Shown: in pieces, positions 34,828 to 44,035 of the stretch
Position numbering within the stretch: position 1 is the stretch's first letter
Layout of the letters: the number at the start of each line of letters is the position of its first letter
DNA from: Vibrio maritimus
GTDB lineage: Bacteria; Pseudomonadota; Gammaproteobacteria; Enterobacterales; Vibrionaceae
Direction of reading: 5' to 3'
Assembly (NCBI RefSeq): GCF_021441885.1
Contig: NZ_CP090439.1
Coordinates: forward strand, 1,116,001 to 1,180,000
Length of the DNA: 64,000 bases
Program-made: the position numbers and the translations under genes
Notes under the pieces: generated by a model
The model's database searches: none
Told to the model about the DNA's origin: nothing
Seen by the model: only the letters and a program-made list of their open reading frames with translations

Positions 34828-35970
34828 CTACAGTTGACGGATATACGAAGGCAATGCACCGCCTTGCTTGGTCAAGACTAACTGCCAAACATTTAATGTT
34901 CTGGCTCTGAAAGCACCAGCGCTTGCCAGCAAGTAATAACGCCACATGCGGTAAAAGCGGTCGCCATACTTTGATTCAAGTAAGAACCAGTGCTCATTAA
35001 AGTTGTGATACCAAGCGGTAAGTGTTTTGTCGTAACAAGGGCCGAAGTTATGTAAATCTTCAACGTTAAATAGCGCCTCGATGGCCGTGCTAAGTTGCGA
35101 TAGAGATGGAATAACACCATTTGGAAAGATATAGCGATCAAACCAAGGGTCGGCTTTGGTCTTGGAAGTTATTCCGCCAATGGTATGCAGTAGGAACACG
35201 CCATCATTTCTCAAAAAACGATGAATGTTGCCAAAATACTCGGCGTAGTTCATTGGGCCGACGTGCTCGATCATACCGACAGAAACAACCGCATCATAAG
35301 GCTTTGTTGGTTGAAACTCTCGGTAGTCGAGGAGGATAAAGTTCACTGGCAGATCTTGCTTGTCTGCTATCTTCTGACCAAGTTTAGCTTGTTCAACGGA
35401 GAGAGTAAGGCCATCACACTCAACGCCGTATTTCTCGGCAGCGTAATGCATCAAGCTTCCCCAACCACAGCCAATATCAAGGATGCGCATTCCTGGTTTG
35501 AGGTTTAGCTTACGGCAGATGAGATCAAGTTTATCTTCTTGTGCTTGCTCAAGGCAGTCGGTATAGCGCCAGTAGCCACAAGTATAAGTCAGGCGCTTAT
35601 CCAGCATTGATGTGTAGAGATCATTACCGATATCATAGTGATGACGGACACTGTCTTTGGACTGAGTAATGTTTTGTGGGTTAAACAGATTCATGAACTT
35701 CTGCTTGCCAACAGCAGCCCCGAGTCGAACTGCCATCATTGCATCGAACTTGTCTGCGATATTGGCCCTTAACAGTCGATTGATGAGTTCAGCGAGGTCA
35801 TCGCAATCCCAAAGTCCATCCATGTAGGCTTCGCCAAAGCCTAACGAACCGTCAAGCAGGATTCGCTCAAAGGTTTCAGTGCTATTAATTTGAATATCCC
35901 AGGGATTTGAACCGTTGATCTCGATACCAGAGCCGTATAAGAGATCGTTGAAGAGATTTGCCTGCTCCAT
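34828..35970 (-). CDS. cfa: Cyclopropane-fatty-acyl-phospholipid synthase
   Basis: A 380-residue enzyme that adds a methylene from SAM to unsaturated acyl chains of membrane phospholipids. The SAM motif I is ILDIGCGWGSLMHYAAEKYG, with the preceding SVRHHYDIGNDLYTSMLDKRLTYTCGYW and the later SVGMIEHVGPMNYAEYFG, all diagnostic. The N-terminal lipid-binding domain has GSLGFGEAYMDGLWDCDDLAELI. I start at ATG 35970 (MEQANLF); the open frame continues to 36060 but without family match. The gene is divergent from alkB. It heads a cluster with the short peptide and the eRF1-like gene. Confidence 0.95.
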   Translation of the reverse strand: MEQANLFNDLLYGSGIEINGSNPWDIQINSTETFERILLDGSLGFGEAYMDGLWDCDDLAELINRLLRANIADKFDAMMAVRLGAAVGKQKFMNLFNPQNITQSKDSVRHHYDIGNDLYTSMLDKRLTYTCGYWRYTDCLEQAQEDKLDLICRKLNLKPGMRILDIGCGWGSLMHYAAEKYGVECDGLTLSVEQAKLGQKIADKQDLPVNFILLDYREFQPTKPYDAVVSVGMIEHVGPMNYAEYFGNIHRFLRNDGVFLLHTIGGITSKTKADPWFDRYIFPNGVIPSLSQLSTAIEALFNVEDLHNFGPCYDKTLTAWYHNFNEHWFLLESKYGDRFYRMWRYYLLASAGAFRARTLNVWQLVLTKQGGALPSYIRQL

Positions 35971-36109
35971 TCTGTACCTTTGCTTACTCAGACATGATAG
36001 GTTTGTTTGAGTCGATACTAGAGAAATCTTATAGAGAGAGAAGGAAATTGAGATATTCAAGTTTGAATATCAAAGCGGGTCTGACAATGCCGAGCTATTT
36101 GGAGAGTAC

Positions 36110-36703
36110 GTGTTGAAGCTTTTAGAAAATCAATGGAATGAGCTATTGGATGGACGCCTATTGTGGCTACCCAACTATTTTACATCAGAGCAAGCCAACG
36201 CTTACCATCATCAGCTTTTAGAACAATTGGCGTGGCGGCAAGACAGCATTGTGATGTTTGGAAAAAAGGTTGCGATACCGCGTCTGCAGGCTTGGTACGG
36301 TGATGCAAGTTATACCTATTCGAACCTAAAACTGGAGCCTTTACCTTGGAATCCGTTACTCAACAGTTTGAAAGCCCATTGTGAGAAGGTTGCAGACAGT
36401 CAGTTCAATTCCGTGCTCGCGAATTTGTATCGTGATGGACAAGACTCCAATGGTTGGCATAGTGATGATGAGAAAGAACTTGGCATTAATCCAGTCATTG
36501 CCTCGATGAGCTTTGGGGCCGAGCGGCGGTTTTTACTCAGACACAAAATGACCGGTGAGAAAGTGGAGTTTAATCTCACATCTGGCTCTCTACTGATCAT
36601 GGCTGGAGAAACTCAACATCATTGGCAACATACCATTCCCAAAACTAAGCGATTTGTCGAACCTAGAATTAACTTAACTTTTCGAAAAGTTCTGGTTCCC
36701 TAA
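36110..36703 (+). CDS. alkB: AlkB-like 2-oxoglutarate/Fe(II) DNA repair dioxygenase
   Basis: A 197-residue dioxygenase of the AlkB family. The iron site is HSD in NGWHSDDEKELG (about 120-124) and a distal His in TQHHWQHTIPK. The 2-oxoglutarate-binding Arg is in EPRINLTFR. FLLRHK and the YRDGQDSNGWH block match AlkB proteins that remove alkyl lesions from nucleic acid bases. It starts at GTG 36110 behind GGAGAG; TTG 36113 is less likely. It shares a terminator with the opposing decarboxylase gene. Confidence 0.9.
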   Translation: MLKLLENQWNELLDGRLLWLPNYFTSEQANAYHHQLLEQLAWRQDSIVMFGKKVAIPRLQAWYGDASYTYSNLKLEPLPWNPLLNSLKAHCEKVADSQFNSVLANLYRDGQDSNGWHSDDEKELGINPVIASMSFGAERRFLLRHKMTGEKVEFNLTSGSLLIMAGETQHHWQHTIPKTKRFVEPRINLTFRKVLVP

Positions 36704-36709
36704 AACAAC

Positions 36710-36733
36710 AAAAGCTCCCGACAGGGAGCTTTT
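36710..36733. terminator. Bidirectional terminator between alkB and decarboxylase genes
   Basis: AAAAGCTCCC and GGGAGCTTTT form a perfect 10-bp stem with a GACA loop. A and T runs flank it on both sides. Confidence 0.88.
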
Positions 36734-36755
36734 GACCAGCTAAATCAGAGTTTGA

Positions 36756-38345
36756 TTATGCTTTTGCAGATGCTGCTTTTTTTGTGTTCTTAGCGTAGCT
36801 AGGCGTTCTTGCTACAGCACGCTTAGATGCTGGCTTCTTCGCTGCTGGCTTTTTCTTCTTTTGCTGAAGACGCTCAGGAAGAATCTGAGTTGCGAATACA
36901 TCTTCTACAGTCTCAGCGCGCTTGATTAGCTCAGCTTCACCGTCTTTAACTAGTACAGTTGCAGGACGTGGTAGAGAGTTGAACTGGCTTGCTTGAGACT
37001 CTGCGTAGTGACCCACATCCATGATAGCTAGGATATCGTTAGGTACTAGCTCAGGCATGCGTGCACCGCTTTCCCAGATTGATGGGATACAGATTGGGCC
37101 TGCGATCTCTGTTGTCTTCTGCTGAAGAGGTTGTGTCATCTTAGTTGCTGGTAGAACTGGGTTCTTAGACTCTTGAGACTCAACCAGTACGGCTAGGTAT
37201 GTTGACGCGTCAACCATTGTGTAACTATAGTCCATCTCTTGGTCTTCTTTCACTACGTACACAGAAGTCAGTAGCGTACCGATGTTACCTGCGATGTAAC
37301 GACCCGGCTCTAGCCATAGTTGAGGGATCTCGAAGCCTTCTTTGTTGAACTCTTCAAGCATGCCGGCACAAACCACTTTTGCGTAGTCTTCAATCGTGTT
37401 CGGGTTCATTAGGTTTTCAACACTACGACCTTCTGGCTCACGCTCACGTGGCCAACCGCCGCCAAGGTCGATTTGGAATGGCTGAACGCCACACTCACGA
37501 GAGATTTCAATCACGTTGCGAGCGTATTCACGGTAAAGCGCATCCCAACCAGCTGGATCTTTAGAGAAACGGCCTAGGTGAGTGTGGAAACCGTAGAATT
37601 CGAATACGTTGATTTCTTTTACGCGGTTGATGATTTTCTTCGCTTCTTCTTTTAGAAGACCGAATTTGATCCACTTCATCGCGCCCTTGAAGTCAGGGAA
37701 TGGGTATGCGTCTGGTGTAAAGTTATCAAAGAACTCTTCTGGGATAACTTTTAGACGTACTGCGATGCGTACTTTCTCTTTTGGCTTTACTTCGCGAGCG
37801 ATGCGCTCAACGATTTCGATCTCTTCGTATGAGTCTAGGTGGATTGCGTAGCCGTACTCAATCGCTTTGCGGATAGCTAGCTCAGGCTTAACTGTACCGT
37901 TAAGTGCGATCGTTTTTGGATCTGCGCCGCCGATGTGAGTCGCTTCAACTTCACCTGGACCGAAACAGTCACCACCCACGCCTTCTTCGTTACAAATAGC
38001 ACGAACAGCAAAGTTAGTGTTTGATTTGATAGCGAACATAACGTTCACAGGTTTTGGCCAGTTTGAACCAAATGCTGCTTTAACGCGGCGTAGGTTGCCA
38101 CGCAGTGTGTCTTCGCTAAGAACGAATAGCGGGCTTCCGTATTGCTCAACTAGGTCAGAAGCTTTGCAGCCGCCGATATAAAGGTCGTCGCCTTTTGTGG
38201 TTAGTTCGTCAGTTGGCGTTAGGATGTTTTGTAGACGCTCAGCGTAGTTTTGGTTTGCTTTGTGCTCAGCAAGAAGTTGCTTTTGCTCTTCTAGTACAGA
38301 ACTTAGTTGCTTTACTGAGTCTTCTAAACGCGCTTGATATTTCAT
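36756..38345 (-). CDS. Fold-type III PLP decarboxylase with N-terminal coil and Lys/Ala-rich tail
   Basis: A 529-residue member of the diaminopimelate/ornithine decarboxylase family. PLP Lys lies in VMFAIKSNTNFAVRAI (near residue 105), the Gly-rich phosphate loop in FQIDLGGGWPRE and the family Gly-Arg in LWLEPGRYIAGN. A helical N-terminal extension of about 50 residues precedes the barrel. The C-terminal 35 residues are Lys/Ala/Pro-rich, unlike family members. The substrate is unknown. Codon use is of the highly expressed type. It is divergent from an aldehyde dehydrogenase gene across a 544-bp region. Confidence 0.85.
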   Translation of the reverse strand: MKYQARLEDSVKQLSSVLEEQKQLLAEHKANQNYAERLQNILTPTDELTTKGDDLYIGGCKASDLVEQYGSPLFVLSEDTLRGNLRRVKAAFGSNWPKPVNVMFAIKSNTNFAVRAICNEEGVGGDCFGPGEVEATHIGGADPKTIALNGTVKPELAIRKAIEYGYAIHLDSYEEIEIVERIAREVKPKEKVRIAVRLKVIPEEFFDNFTPDAYPFPDFKGAMKWIKFGLLKEEAKKIINRVKEINVFEFYGFHTHLGRFSKDPAGWDALYREYARNVIEISRECGVQPFQIDLGGGWPREREPEGRSVENLMNPNTIEDYAKVVCAGMLEEFNKEGFEIPQLWLEPGRYIAGNIGTLLTSVYVVKEDQEMDYSYTMVDASTYLAVLVESQESKNPVLPATKMTQPLQQKTTEIAGPICIPSIWESGARMPELVPNDILAIMDVGHYAESQASQFNSLPRPATVLVKDGEAELIKRAETVEDVFATQILPERLQQKKKKPAAKKPASKRAVARTPSYAKNTKKAASAKA

Positions 38346-38889
38346 ATTCGTTCCTCAGGAAATCGTTGAAAAGGTATGAACTGATTTGTTGCTAAGCAGT
38401 GTAATTGGTGGTTGAAAAAACAACACGTCACCCAGAGTCAAAAAAACTTACACCTAATAAATATGGCTGGAATCCAGTTGATAGGTCTGATGAATATGTT
38501 GTTAACATTCATTCGTTGCCATAGGTATGTTACTTCGGCGTAACTGGTATACCAAAGTATCAATTAAATCAAATGGTGGGGCGGAGTTACGTTCGATTTC
38601 GTTGCTATTTGAGAGGGTTGTTGTTTTTTTGTTAAGAAAAATCTGGTTTCGCCAAAGCGTCAAGTAACACTCCCTTATTAAGATCACATTTTTTGGCGTT
38701 TTTGGTCAATAAAGTTGACTCTCAGTGACGTTACAAGTTGATGCTTAGTGATTAATTTGTAATCACTAACTCGAGGCAAGGCTAATAGCGCCCGTTCTGT
38801 TATTAGCCAAATGTGAGGCCGAAGAGAGAGTAAACACAACAATAGATCAGTACCAACACAGTCATTTCAATCTTCATGAGGTAATTACT
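38346..38889 (+). promoter_or_regulatory. Long leader region of the first aldehyde dehydrogenase
   Basis: No gene is seen here. Blocks shared with the second leader (41176-41699) are GTCAAGTAACA at 38659-38669 and a 28-bp block at 38702-38729 that starts TTGGTCAAT and holds GTCAA...TTGAC. A hairpin, GGCTAATA with TATTAGCC, lies at 38780-38808. Several GTTAC/GTAAC elements are present near 38530. The ribosome-binding site GAGGTAAT precedes ATG 38890. Confidence 0.7.
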
Positions 38890-40266
38890 ATGTCTTTTGA
38901 TATCTATAAAGCTAAAGGTGTATTCGCGACAGTGGACGCTGCGATTGAGGCTACTCATAAAGCTCAAGTTGAGTTCTACGCTAACTCTACCAAAGAAGGC
39001 CGCGAAGCTATCCTTACTGCCATTCGAGAGGCAGTGCTTGCACGTGCAGAAGACTTTGCAAAGATGGTTCGTGAAGAGACGAAATTAGGCCGTGTTGAAG
39101 AAAAGATCGCTAAGCACCAGTTAGCAGCGCTAAAAACCCCAGGTACCGAAGTGCTAGAGACTAAAGTATGGTCGGGTGACCACGGTATTTCTCTCGAAGA
39201 GCGGGCTCCATACGGTGTTATCGGTGCGGTAACGCCAGTAACTAACCCAACCGAAACCATTGTAAACAACGCTATTTCTATGTTGGCTTCAGGTAATGCG
39301 GTGACCTTTAACGTGCACCCGTCGTCTAAAGTAGTGTCTGCGGTCATGGTTGACATGCTCAACAAAGCTATCGTTGAAGCGGGTGGTCCAGAAAACCTCA
39401 TCACTATGGTTAAAGAGCCAACTCTTGAGACACTAAGTGAAATCGCTAAATCTCCATTGGTGAACATGCTTGTGGGTACGGGTGGTCCAGGTTTGGTAAA
39501 AGCTATTCTGCAATCAGGTAAGAAAGGCGTTGGAGCAGGCGCAGGTAATCCACCTGTTATTGTTGACGCAACTGCAAACCTCGATCTTGCTGCGGCAGGC
39601 GTTTATGGTGGCGCATCTTTCGATAACAACCTTCTGTGTATCGGTGAAAAAGAAGTGTTTGTTGAAGATTCTGTAGCGGATGAATTCCTAACAAAACTTG
39701 AAAGTGCGGGCGCATACGTACTGACTGCGGAAGAAGCTGAAAAACTCACTGCTGAAATTCTCACGATGGATGACATTGACGGCGCGAAGCCGTGCACTGC
39801 ACAAGAGATTGCTCGCGTATGGCACCCAGTGAAAGAGCACGTAGGTCAAGACGCAAGTGACATTCTAAAGTCTATCGGCGTTGAATCGGAATCTCGCCTT
39901 GCAGTTATGGTGGTGGATAATGACCATCCGCTGGTACACGTAGAGCAGATGATGCCTGTTCTTCCGGTTGTTCGCTGTGCAAATATTGATGAAGCGATTG
40001 AGCGCGCAGTGGCCGCTGAGCGTGGTAATAAGCACTCTGCATGTATCTACTCTGGCAACATTGAGAATGTGACTAAGTTTGGTCGAGCTATCAATACCAC
40101 TATCTTTGCTCACAATGGCCCAACTTTGTCTGGAGTAGGCTACAACGCAGAAGGTACCTCAACGTTCACCATCGCAGGTCCAACGGGTGAAGGTATTACT
40201 AACGCGTACTCATTCACTCGCGCACGCCGCTTTGCGATAGCTCAAGGTGGTTTGCGTATCGTCTAA
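38890..40266 (+). CDS. CoA-acylating aldehyde dehydrogenase, EutE/PduP-like (copy 1)
   Basis: A 458-residue enzyme of the EutE/PduP/SucD aldehyde dehydrogenase group, which converts an aldehyde to its acyl-CoA with NAD and CoA. The catalytic Cys250 lies in FDNNLLCIGEKEVF. Cofactor regions GVIGAVTPVTNPTET and VGTGGPGLVKAIL are present, and the C-terminal block GPTGEGITNAYSFTRARRFAIAQGG fits EutE. The N-terminus lacks the short amphipathic targeting helix used for bacterial microcompartments, and no shell genes are near. The codon use is strongly optimised, suggesting high expression. A close paralogue follows at 41700-43076. Confidence 0.85.
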   Translation: MSFDIYKAKGVFATVDAAIEATHKAQVEFYANSTKEGREAILTAIREAVLARAEDFAKMVREETKLGRVEEKIAKHQLAALKTPGTEVLETKVWSGDHGISLEERAPYGVIGAVTPVTNPTETIVNNAISMLASGNAVTFNVHPSSKVVSAVMVDMLNKAIVEAGGPENLITMVKEPTLETLSEIAKSPLVNMLVGTGGPGLVKAILQSGKKGVGAGAGNPPVIVDATANLDLAAAGVYGGASFDNNLLCIGEKEVFVEDSVADEFLTKLESAGAYVLTAEEAEKLTAEILTMDDIDGAKPCTAQEIARVWHPVKEHVGQDASDILKSIGVESESRLAVMVVDNDHPLVHVEQMMPVLPVVRCANIDEAIERAVAAERGNKHSACIYSGNIENVTKFGRAINTTIFAHNGPTLSGVGYNAEGTSTFTIAGPTGEGITNAYSFTRARRFAIAQGGLRIV

Positions 40267-40293
40267 TGAGTCGCGACGATAGATTTAAAGGAA

Positions 40294-40322
40294 GGCTGAA
40301 GCGTATGCTTCGGCTTTTTTTC
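40294..40322 (+). terminator. Terminator after copy 1
   Basis: GCTGAAGC and GCTTCGGC form a stem with a GTAT loop, followed by at least seven T. There is one G-U type pair. It is a good intrinsic terminator. Confidence 0.9.
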
Positions 40323-40428
40323 TCTATACAAACTGTGCTCCCTATTAAGTTTCCTTTCATCTCTTATTGAGCCTTTCTTTATATATGATTAACTGACCTT
40401 CATTGAAAACCAACCTCAGAGTCATTCA

Positions 40429-41175
40429 ATGAAAACCGTTCTAATGACAGGTCTAACCGGCACACTCGGCCCTAAAGTCGCTGCACAATTTACGCTCCGT
40501 GGGTGGGGAGTTCTAGAGTGGAACCACCACATCGTATCTCCACAGGATGAGCAGCAAAGCACACAGTTTTGGCACAAACACTCGATCGATGCTGTCTGTC
40601 ATATGGCCATGGGAGACGAAAACTGGGCTGCTTGGCTCGCCATGCGTTGTAAAGAGCAGGGGATCCCTTTTCTTTTTGTGAGCACTGCTATGGTGTTTGA
40701 TTCTGAGATTGATGGACCTTACGGTATCTTTCAAGAACGCAATGCGAGAGAGGCGTACGGGCAGTACAAAATCCAGTGCGAAGATGCGATTTGGAATGTC
40801 AATCCAGATGCGATGATCGCTAGGATCGGATGGCAGATCCACGACGAAACCACTGGTAACAACATGTTGGCGCATTTAGAGCAGCAACATCTAGAGCAAG
40901 GGGTTATCAACGCCAGCGAGGCTTGGTTTCCGGCCACATCACATATGGATGATACGGCCATTGCGTTTTTGCAGCTGATTGAAAGAAATGAACCTGGCCT
41001 GTACCACCTAGACAGTAACGCGACCGAGCGATGGAGTTTTTATCAACTGGTTTGTGCTCTGAGTGAGCATTACGACAAAGGTTGGCACGTTGTCTCCAAT
41101 ACTGATTATGAACACGATCAGCGTTTGGTGGACGAACGTATTGCGCTCCCTGCGCTTAGTTATCGATTTGGTTAG
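40429..41175 (+). CDS. RmlD-like SDR epimerase/reductase-type protein
   Basis: A 248-residue NAD(P)-binding protein. The Rossmann motif is VLMTGLTGTLGPKVAAQF at the N-terminus. The active-site pair is YGQYKIQCED (a YxxxK) with FVSTAMVFDS as the preceding strand. This is the RmlD/sugar-nucleotide-binding type of extended SDR. The substrate cannot be read. It lies alone between two paralogous aldehyde dehydrogenase genes and has its own start, ATG 40429. Codon use is less optimised than that of its neighbours. Confidence 0.8.
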   Translation: MKTVLMTGLTGTLGPKVAAQFTLRGWGVLEWNHHIVSPQDEQQSTQFWHKHSIDAVCHMAMGDENWAAWLAMRCKEQGIPFLFVSTAMVFDSEIDGPYGIFQERNAREAYGQYKIQCEDAIWNVNPDAMIARIGWQIHDETTGNNMLAHLEQQHLEQGVINASEAWFPATSHMDDTAIAFLQLIERNEPGLYHLDSNATERWSFYQLVCALSEHYDKGWHVVSNTDYEHDQRLVDERIALPALSYRFG

Positions 41176-41699
41176 GTAAGCTCGAGTTCAACGCCAACTT
41201 TTTGAAATGGAGAGAGCGTTGCATCACCAGATGATCTCTACGCCTAGCTTAGTCTGCTATGGCAGGATTGCATTGATGAACGTGATTAAACATCCAACTA
41301 CGTGTTCTAAGTGCATGTTATAAGTCCATGTCAAACAAAGATTTAATTCATAATTCAGCTCAATATGTTATGAGTTACCGTTACTTCATTGCTTAGTAAA
41401 AGTAACACGCCTTACCCCGCACGGCCGCCTGATTATCTGCCATGATGCTGCTAACTTACTGATCTTTCGTGCTGCTTCTTTCCTCCGATTTTTTCGCCCC
41501 AAACAGTCAAGTAACATACTTGTCAGAAATAGGTATCTTGGTCAATTAAACTGACGCTGAGTGACATAGTTTCGATGAATGCTTGGGGTAAATTGTCACC
41601 ATCTTGAGGCTAGCGATAAAGCTCAGCCAACAAGCTCAAAAGAGCAGATAGAAGGCAAAACCCAGCTCTTATAGCACCAAATCTCACGAGGTAATCATT
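41176..41699 (+). promoter_or_regulatory. Long leader region of the second aldehyde dehydrogenase
   Basis: No gene is seen. Blocks shared with the first leader are GTCAAGTAACA at 41506-41516 and a 28-bp block at 41538-41565. The two blocks are 11 bp closer together than in the first leader, about one helical turn. A smaller hairpin (GGCTAGC with a partner to 41628) sits where the first leader has its own. The ribosome-binding site GAGGTAAT is conserved too. Confidence 0.7.
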
Positions 41700-43076
41700 A
41701 TGTCTTTTGATATCAACAACGCTAAAGGTGTATTCGCGACAGTGGACGCTGCGATTGAAGCAACTCACAAAGCTCAAATCGAGTACTACGTTAACTGTAC
41801 TAAAGAAGGTCGCGAAGCCATCATCACTGCAATTCGCGGTGCAGTATTAGCGCGTGCAGAAGACTTCGCAAAAATGGTTCGTGAAGAGACCAAACTGGGT
41901 CGTGTAGAAGATAAGGTTGCTAAGCATCAGCTAACCGCTGCTAAGACGCCTGGTACTGAAATCTTAGATACTCAGGTTTGGTCTGGCGACAACGGTATCT
42001 CTCTAGGTGAGCGTGCACCTTATGGTGTTATTGGCGCAGTAACGCCAGTGACCAACCCAACAGAAACGATCGTTAACAATGCTATCTCTATGTTAGCAGG
42101 TGGCAACGCAGTAACGTTCAACGTTCACCCTTCATCAAAAGTTGTGTCTGCGATGATGATCGACCTTCTGAACGAAACTATCGTTGCTGCAGGTGGCCCT
42201 GAAAACCTAGTCACTATGGTGAAAGAGCCAACACTAGAAACCCTAAACGAGATTGCGAGCTCTCCACTAATCAACATGCTGGTAGGCACTGGCGGTCCTG
42301 GTCTGGTAAAAGCGATTCTTCAGTCTGGTAAGAAAGGTGTGGGCGCTGGCGCTGGTAACCCACCGGTTATTGTTGACGCATCAGCAAACCTAGACCTTGC
42401 AGCTGCTGGCGTATACGGCGGTGCTTCTTTCGATAACAACCTACTGTGTATCGGTGAAAAAGAAGTCTTCGTTGAAGAGTCTGTAGCGGATGCATTCTTA
42501 GACAAACTAGAAGAAGTTGGTGCGTACGTGATGTCGGCAAAAGAAGCAGAGAAGCTGACTGACAAGATCCTAACTCTTGATGAATTTGAAGGTGCGAAAC
42601 CATGTACTGCACACGAAATTGCGCGTGTATGGCACCCAGTGAAGCAATATGTTGGTCAGGACGCAGGTGAAATCCTGAAGTCGATCGGCGTTAAGTCTGA
42701 CACTCGTCTGGCAGTTATGTTGGTTGAGAACGATCACCCACTCGTACACGTAGAGCAAATGATGCCTGTGCTACCAGTGGTTATCTGCAAAGACATCGAT
42801 GAAGCGATAGAACGTGCGGTAGCAGCTGAGCGTGGCAATAAGCACTCTGCATGCATCTATTCAGGTAACATCGAGAACGTCACTAAGTTTGGTGGTCGCA
42901 TTAACACGACTATCTTTGCTCACAATGGTCCAACACTTTCTGGTGTAGGTTACAACGCAGAAGGTACGTCAACGTTCACAATCGCTGGCCCAACGGGTGA
43001 AGGCATCACCAATGCACTATCGTTCACACGAGCACGTCGATTTGCCATCGCTCAAGGCGGTCTGCGCATCGTTTAA
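41700..43076 (+). CDS. CoA-acylating aldehyde dehydrogenase, EutE/PduP-like (copy 2)
   Basis: A 458-residue paralogue of the protein at 38890-40266, with the same length and most residues identical. Catalytic Cys250 in FDNNLLCIGEKEVF and the GVIGAVTPVTNPTET region are conserved. Substitutions cluster in surface positions such as the 275-300 helix region and the 335-350 segment. Each copy has its own long leader and its own terminator, so they are independently expressed. This points to gene duplication with the control region, probably with later divergence of regulation. As for copy 1, no microcompartment targeting helix is seen. Confidence 0.85.
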   Translation: MSFDINNAKGVFATVDAAIEATHKAQIEYYVNCTKEGREAIITAIRGAVLARAEDFAKMVREETKLGRVEDKVAKHQLTAAKTPGTEILDTQVWSGDNGISLGERAPYGVIGAVTPVTNPTETIVNNAISMLAGGNAVTFNVHPSSKVVSAMMIDLLNETIVAAGGPENLVTMVKEPTLETLNEIASSPLINMLVGTGGPGLVKAILQSGKKGVGAGAGNPPVIVDASANLDLAAAGVYGGASFDNNLLCIGEKEVFVEESVADAFLDKLEEVGAYVMSAKEAEKLTDKILTLDEFEGAKPCTAHEIARVWHPVKQYVGQDAGEILKSIGVKSDTRLAVMLVENDHPLVHVEQMMPVLPVVICKDIDEAIERAVAAERGNKHSACIYSGNIENVTKFGGRINTTIFAHNGPTLSGVGYNAEGTSTFTIAGPTGEGITNALSFTRARRFAIAQGGLRIV

Positions 43077-43129
43077 TTGATAACGAAATCAAAATATCTC
43101 ATCGACTCTTCCCAAGCGATGATATACCT

Positions 43130-43157
43130 AGCCGAGCGAAAGCTCGGCTTTTTTTAT
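43130..43157 (+). terminator. Terminator after copy 2
   Basis: AGCCGAGC and GCTCGGCT form an 8-bp stem with a GAAA tetraloop followed by seven T. It is a strong intrinsic terminator. Confidence 0.93.
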
Positions 43158-43255
43158 TCCAGTTTTGCTCGCATTAATCAATATGCAATTTGATTGGTAT
43201 TTGGAGCTGAGGCACACTGACTTTTACTGCACTGTACCGTTCTTTAAGAGGTGTC

Positions 43256-44035
43256 ATGAAAGCCATATTTATCCTATTTATTATAGCCTTATTGTCTAAC
43301 TCTCCAGCTCTCTCAGCGACTTTGAAACTACCAGAATGCTTACTTGAACAATCTCTAGAAACAGAAGTCCACTTTTATATAAGTGAAGATGTCTTGAACG
43401 AATACTCTCCCGAATTTGTGAAAGCGAAGATCGACAGTTGGATCGCATATGCTAATACCACCTTGAAGAATTCGTGTATTCCTACAAGAAGAAGCGCTAC
43501 TCATATTGAGTATGTATCTGAATTAGATAGCTCGTGGTTTCAGGATGTCGATGTCGCAGAGCGGTTGCTAAAAAATGAGCTTGGGCGCCAAGTTCCTGAA
43601 ACAAATGCCAACGGACACCCTATCTTTAACGCAATCGTGTTTTCTAACTGGTTGAACAGTTACAAGTCTCAGTACTGTGGCTACGCGTCAAGCTCGACAT
43701 TCTTTTTCACCATAGCTCTAAATTGTCCAGATTCTGTCCTCGAGCATGAGATAGGGCATTTAAGCGGAGCATCTCACGATATAAAGACCTTGAAAGAGGG
43801 TGTGGAAGCGTTTGATCTTGAGGAGTATTGGATGAGTAGCTACCCTCCGGGTAAACCCTATTCTTTAGGCTATGTATGCGCTGGTCGCGGCACGATAATG
43901 TCTTATGAAGATGACCGAATGCCTGTCTATTCAAACCCAAACATATATTGGGATAGCAAAATATGTGGAGACGCAGTTACAGCTGATAACAGTCGTGTAC
44001 TAACTGAGTTCGCCAAGCAATACTTGGTGAGGTAG
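43256..44035 (+). CDS. Secreted metzincin-like zinc metalloprotease
   Basis: A 259-residue protein with a signal peptide (FILFIIALLSNSPALSA). The zinc motif is HEIGHLSGASHD (about 163-174), which fits the metzincin consensus HExxHxxGxxH/D. A likely Met-turn is GTIMSYED about 50 residues later. Several Cys suggest disulfides in the secreted form. I know no close family name; reprolysin-like or related unclassified metzincin are possible. It stands alone, ahead of an alginate lyase gene on the same strand. The GC content is lower than neighbours. Confidence 0.75.
   Translation: MKAIFILFIIALLSNSPALSATLKLPECLLEQSLETEVHFYISEDVLNEYSPEFVKAKIDSWIAYANTTLKNSCIPTRRSATHIEYVSELDSSWFQDVDVAERLLKNELGRQVPETNANGHPIFNAIVFSNWLNSYKSQYCGYASSSTFFFTIALNCPDSVLEHEIGHLSGASHDIKTLKEGVEAFDLEEYWMSSYPPGKPYSLGYVCAGRGTIMSYEDDRMPVYSNPNIYWDSKICGDAVTADNSRVLTEFAKQYLVR

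Noticed and set aside
35971..36060. N-terminal extension of Cfa to 36060
   Set aside because: The extra 30 residues show no family match, and ATG 35970 starts the usual lipid-binding domain.
38502..38687. 61-codon minus-strand frame in the first aldehyde dehydrogenase leader
   Set aside because: It overlaps the conserved leader blocks, and the composition is not protein-like.
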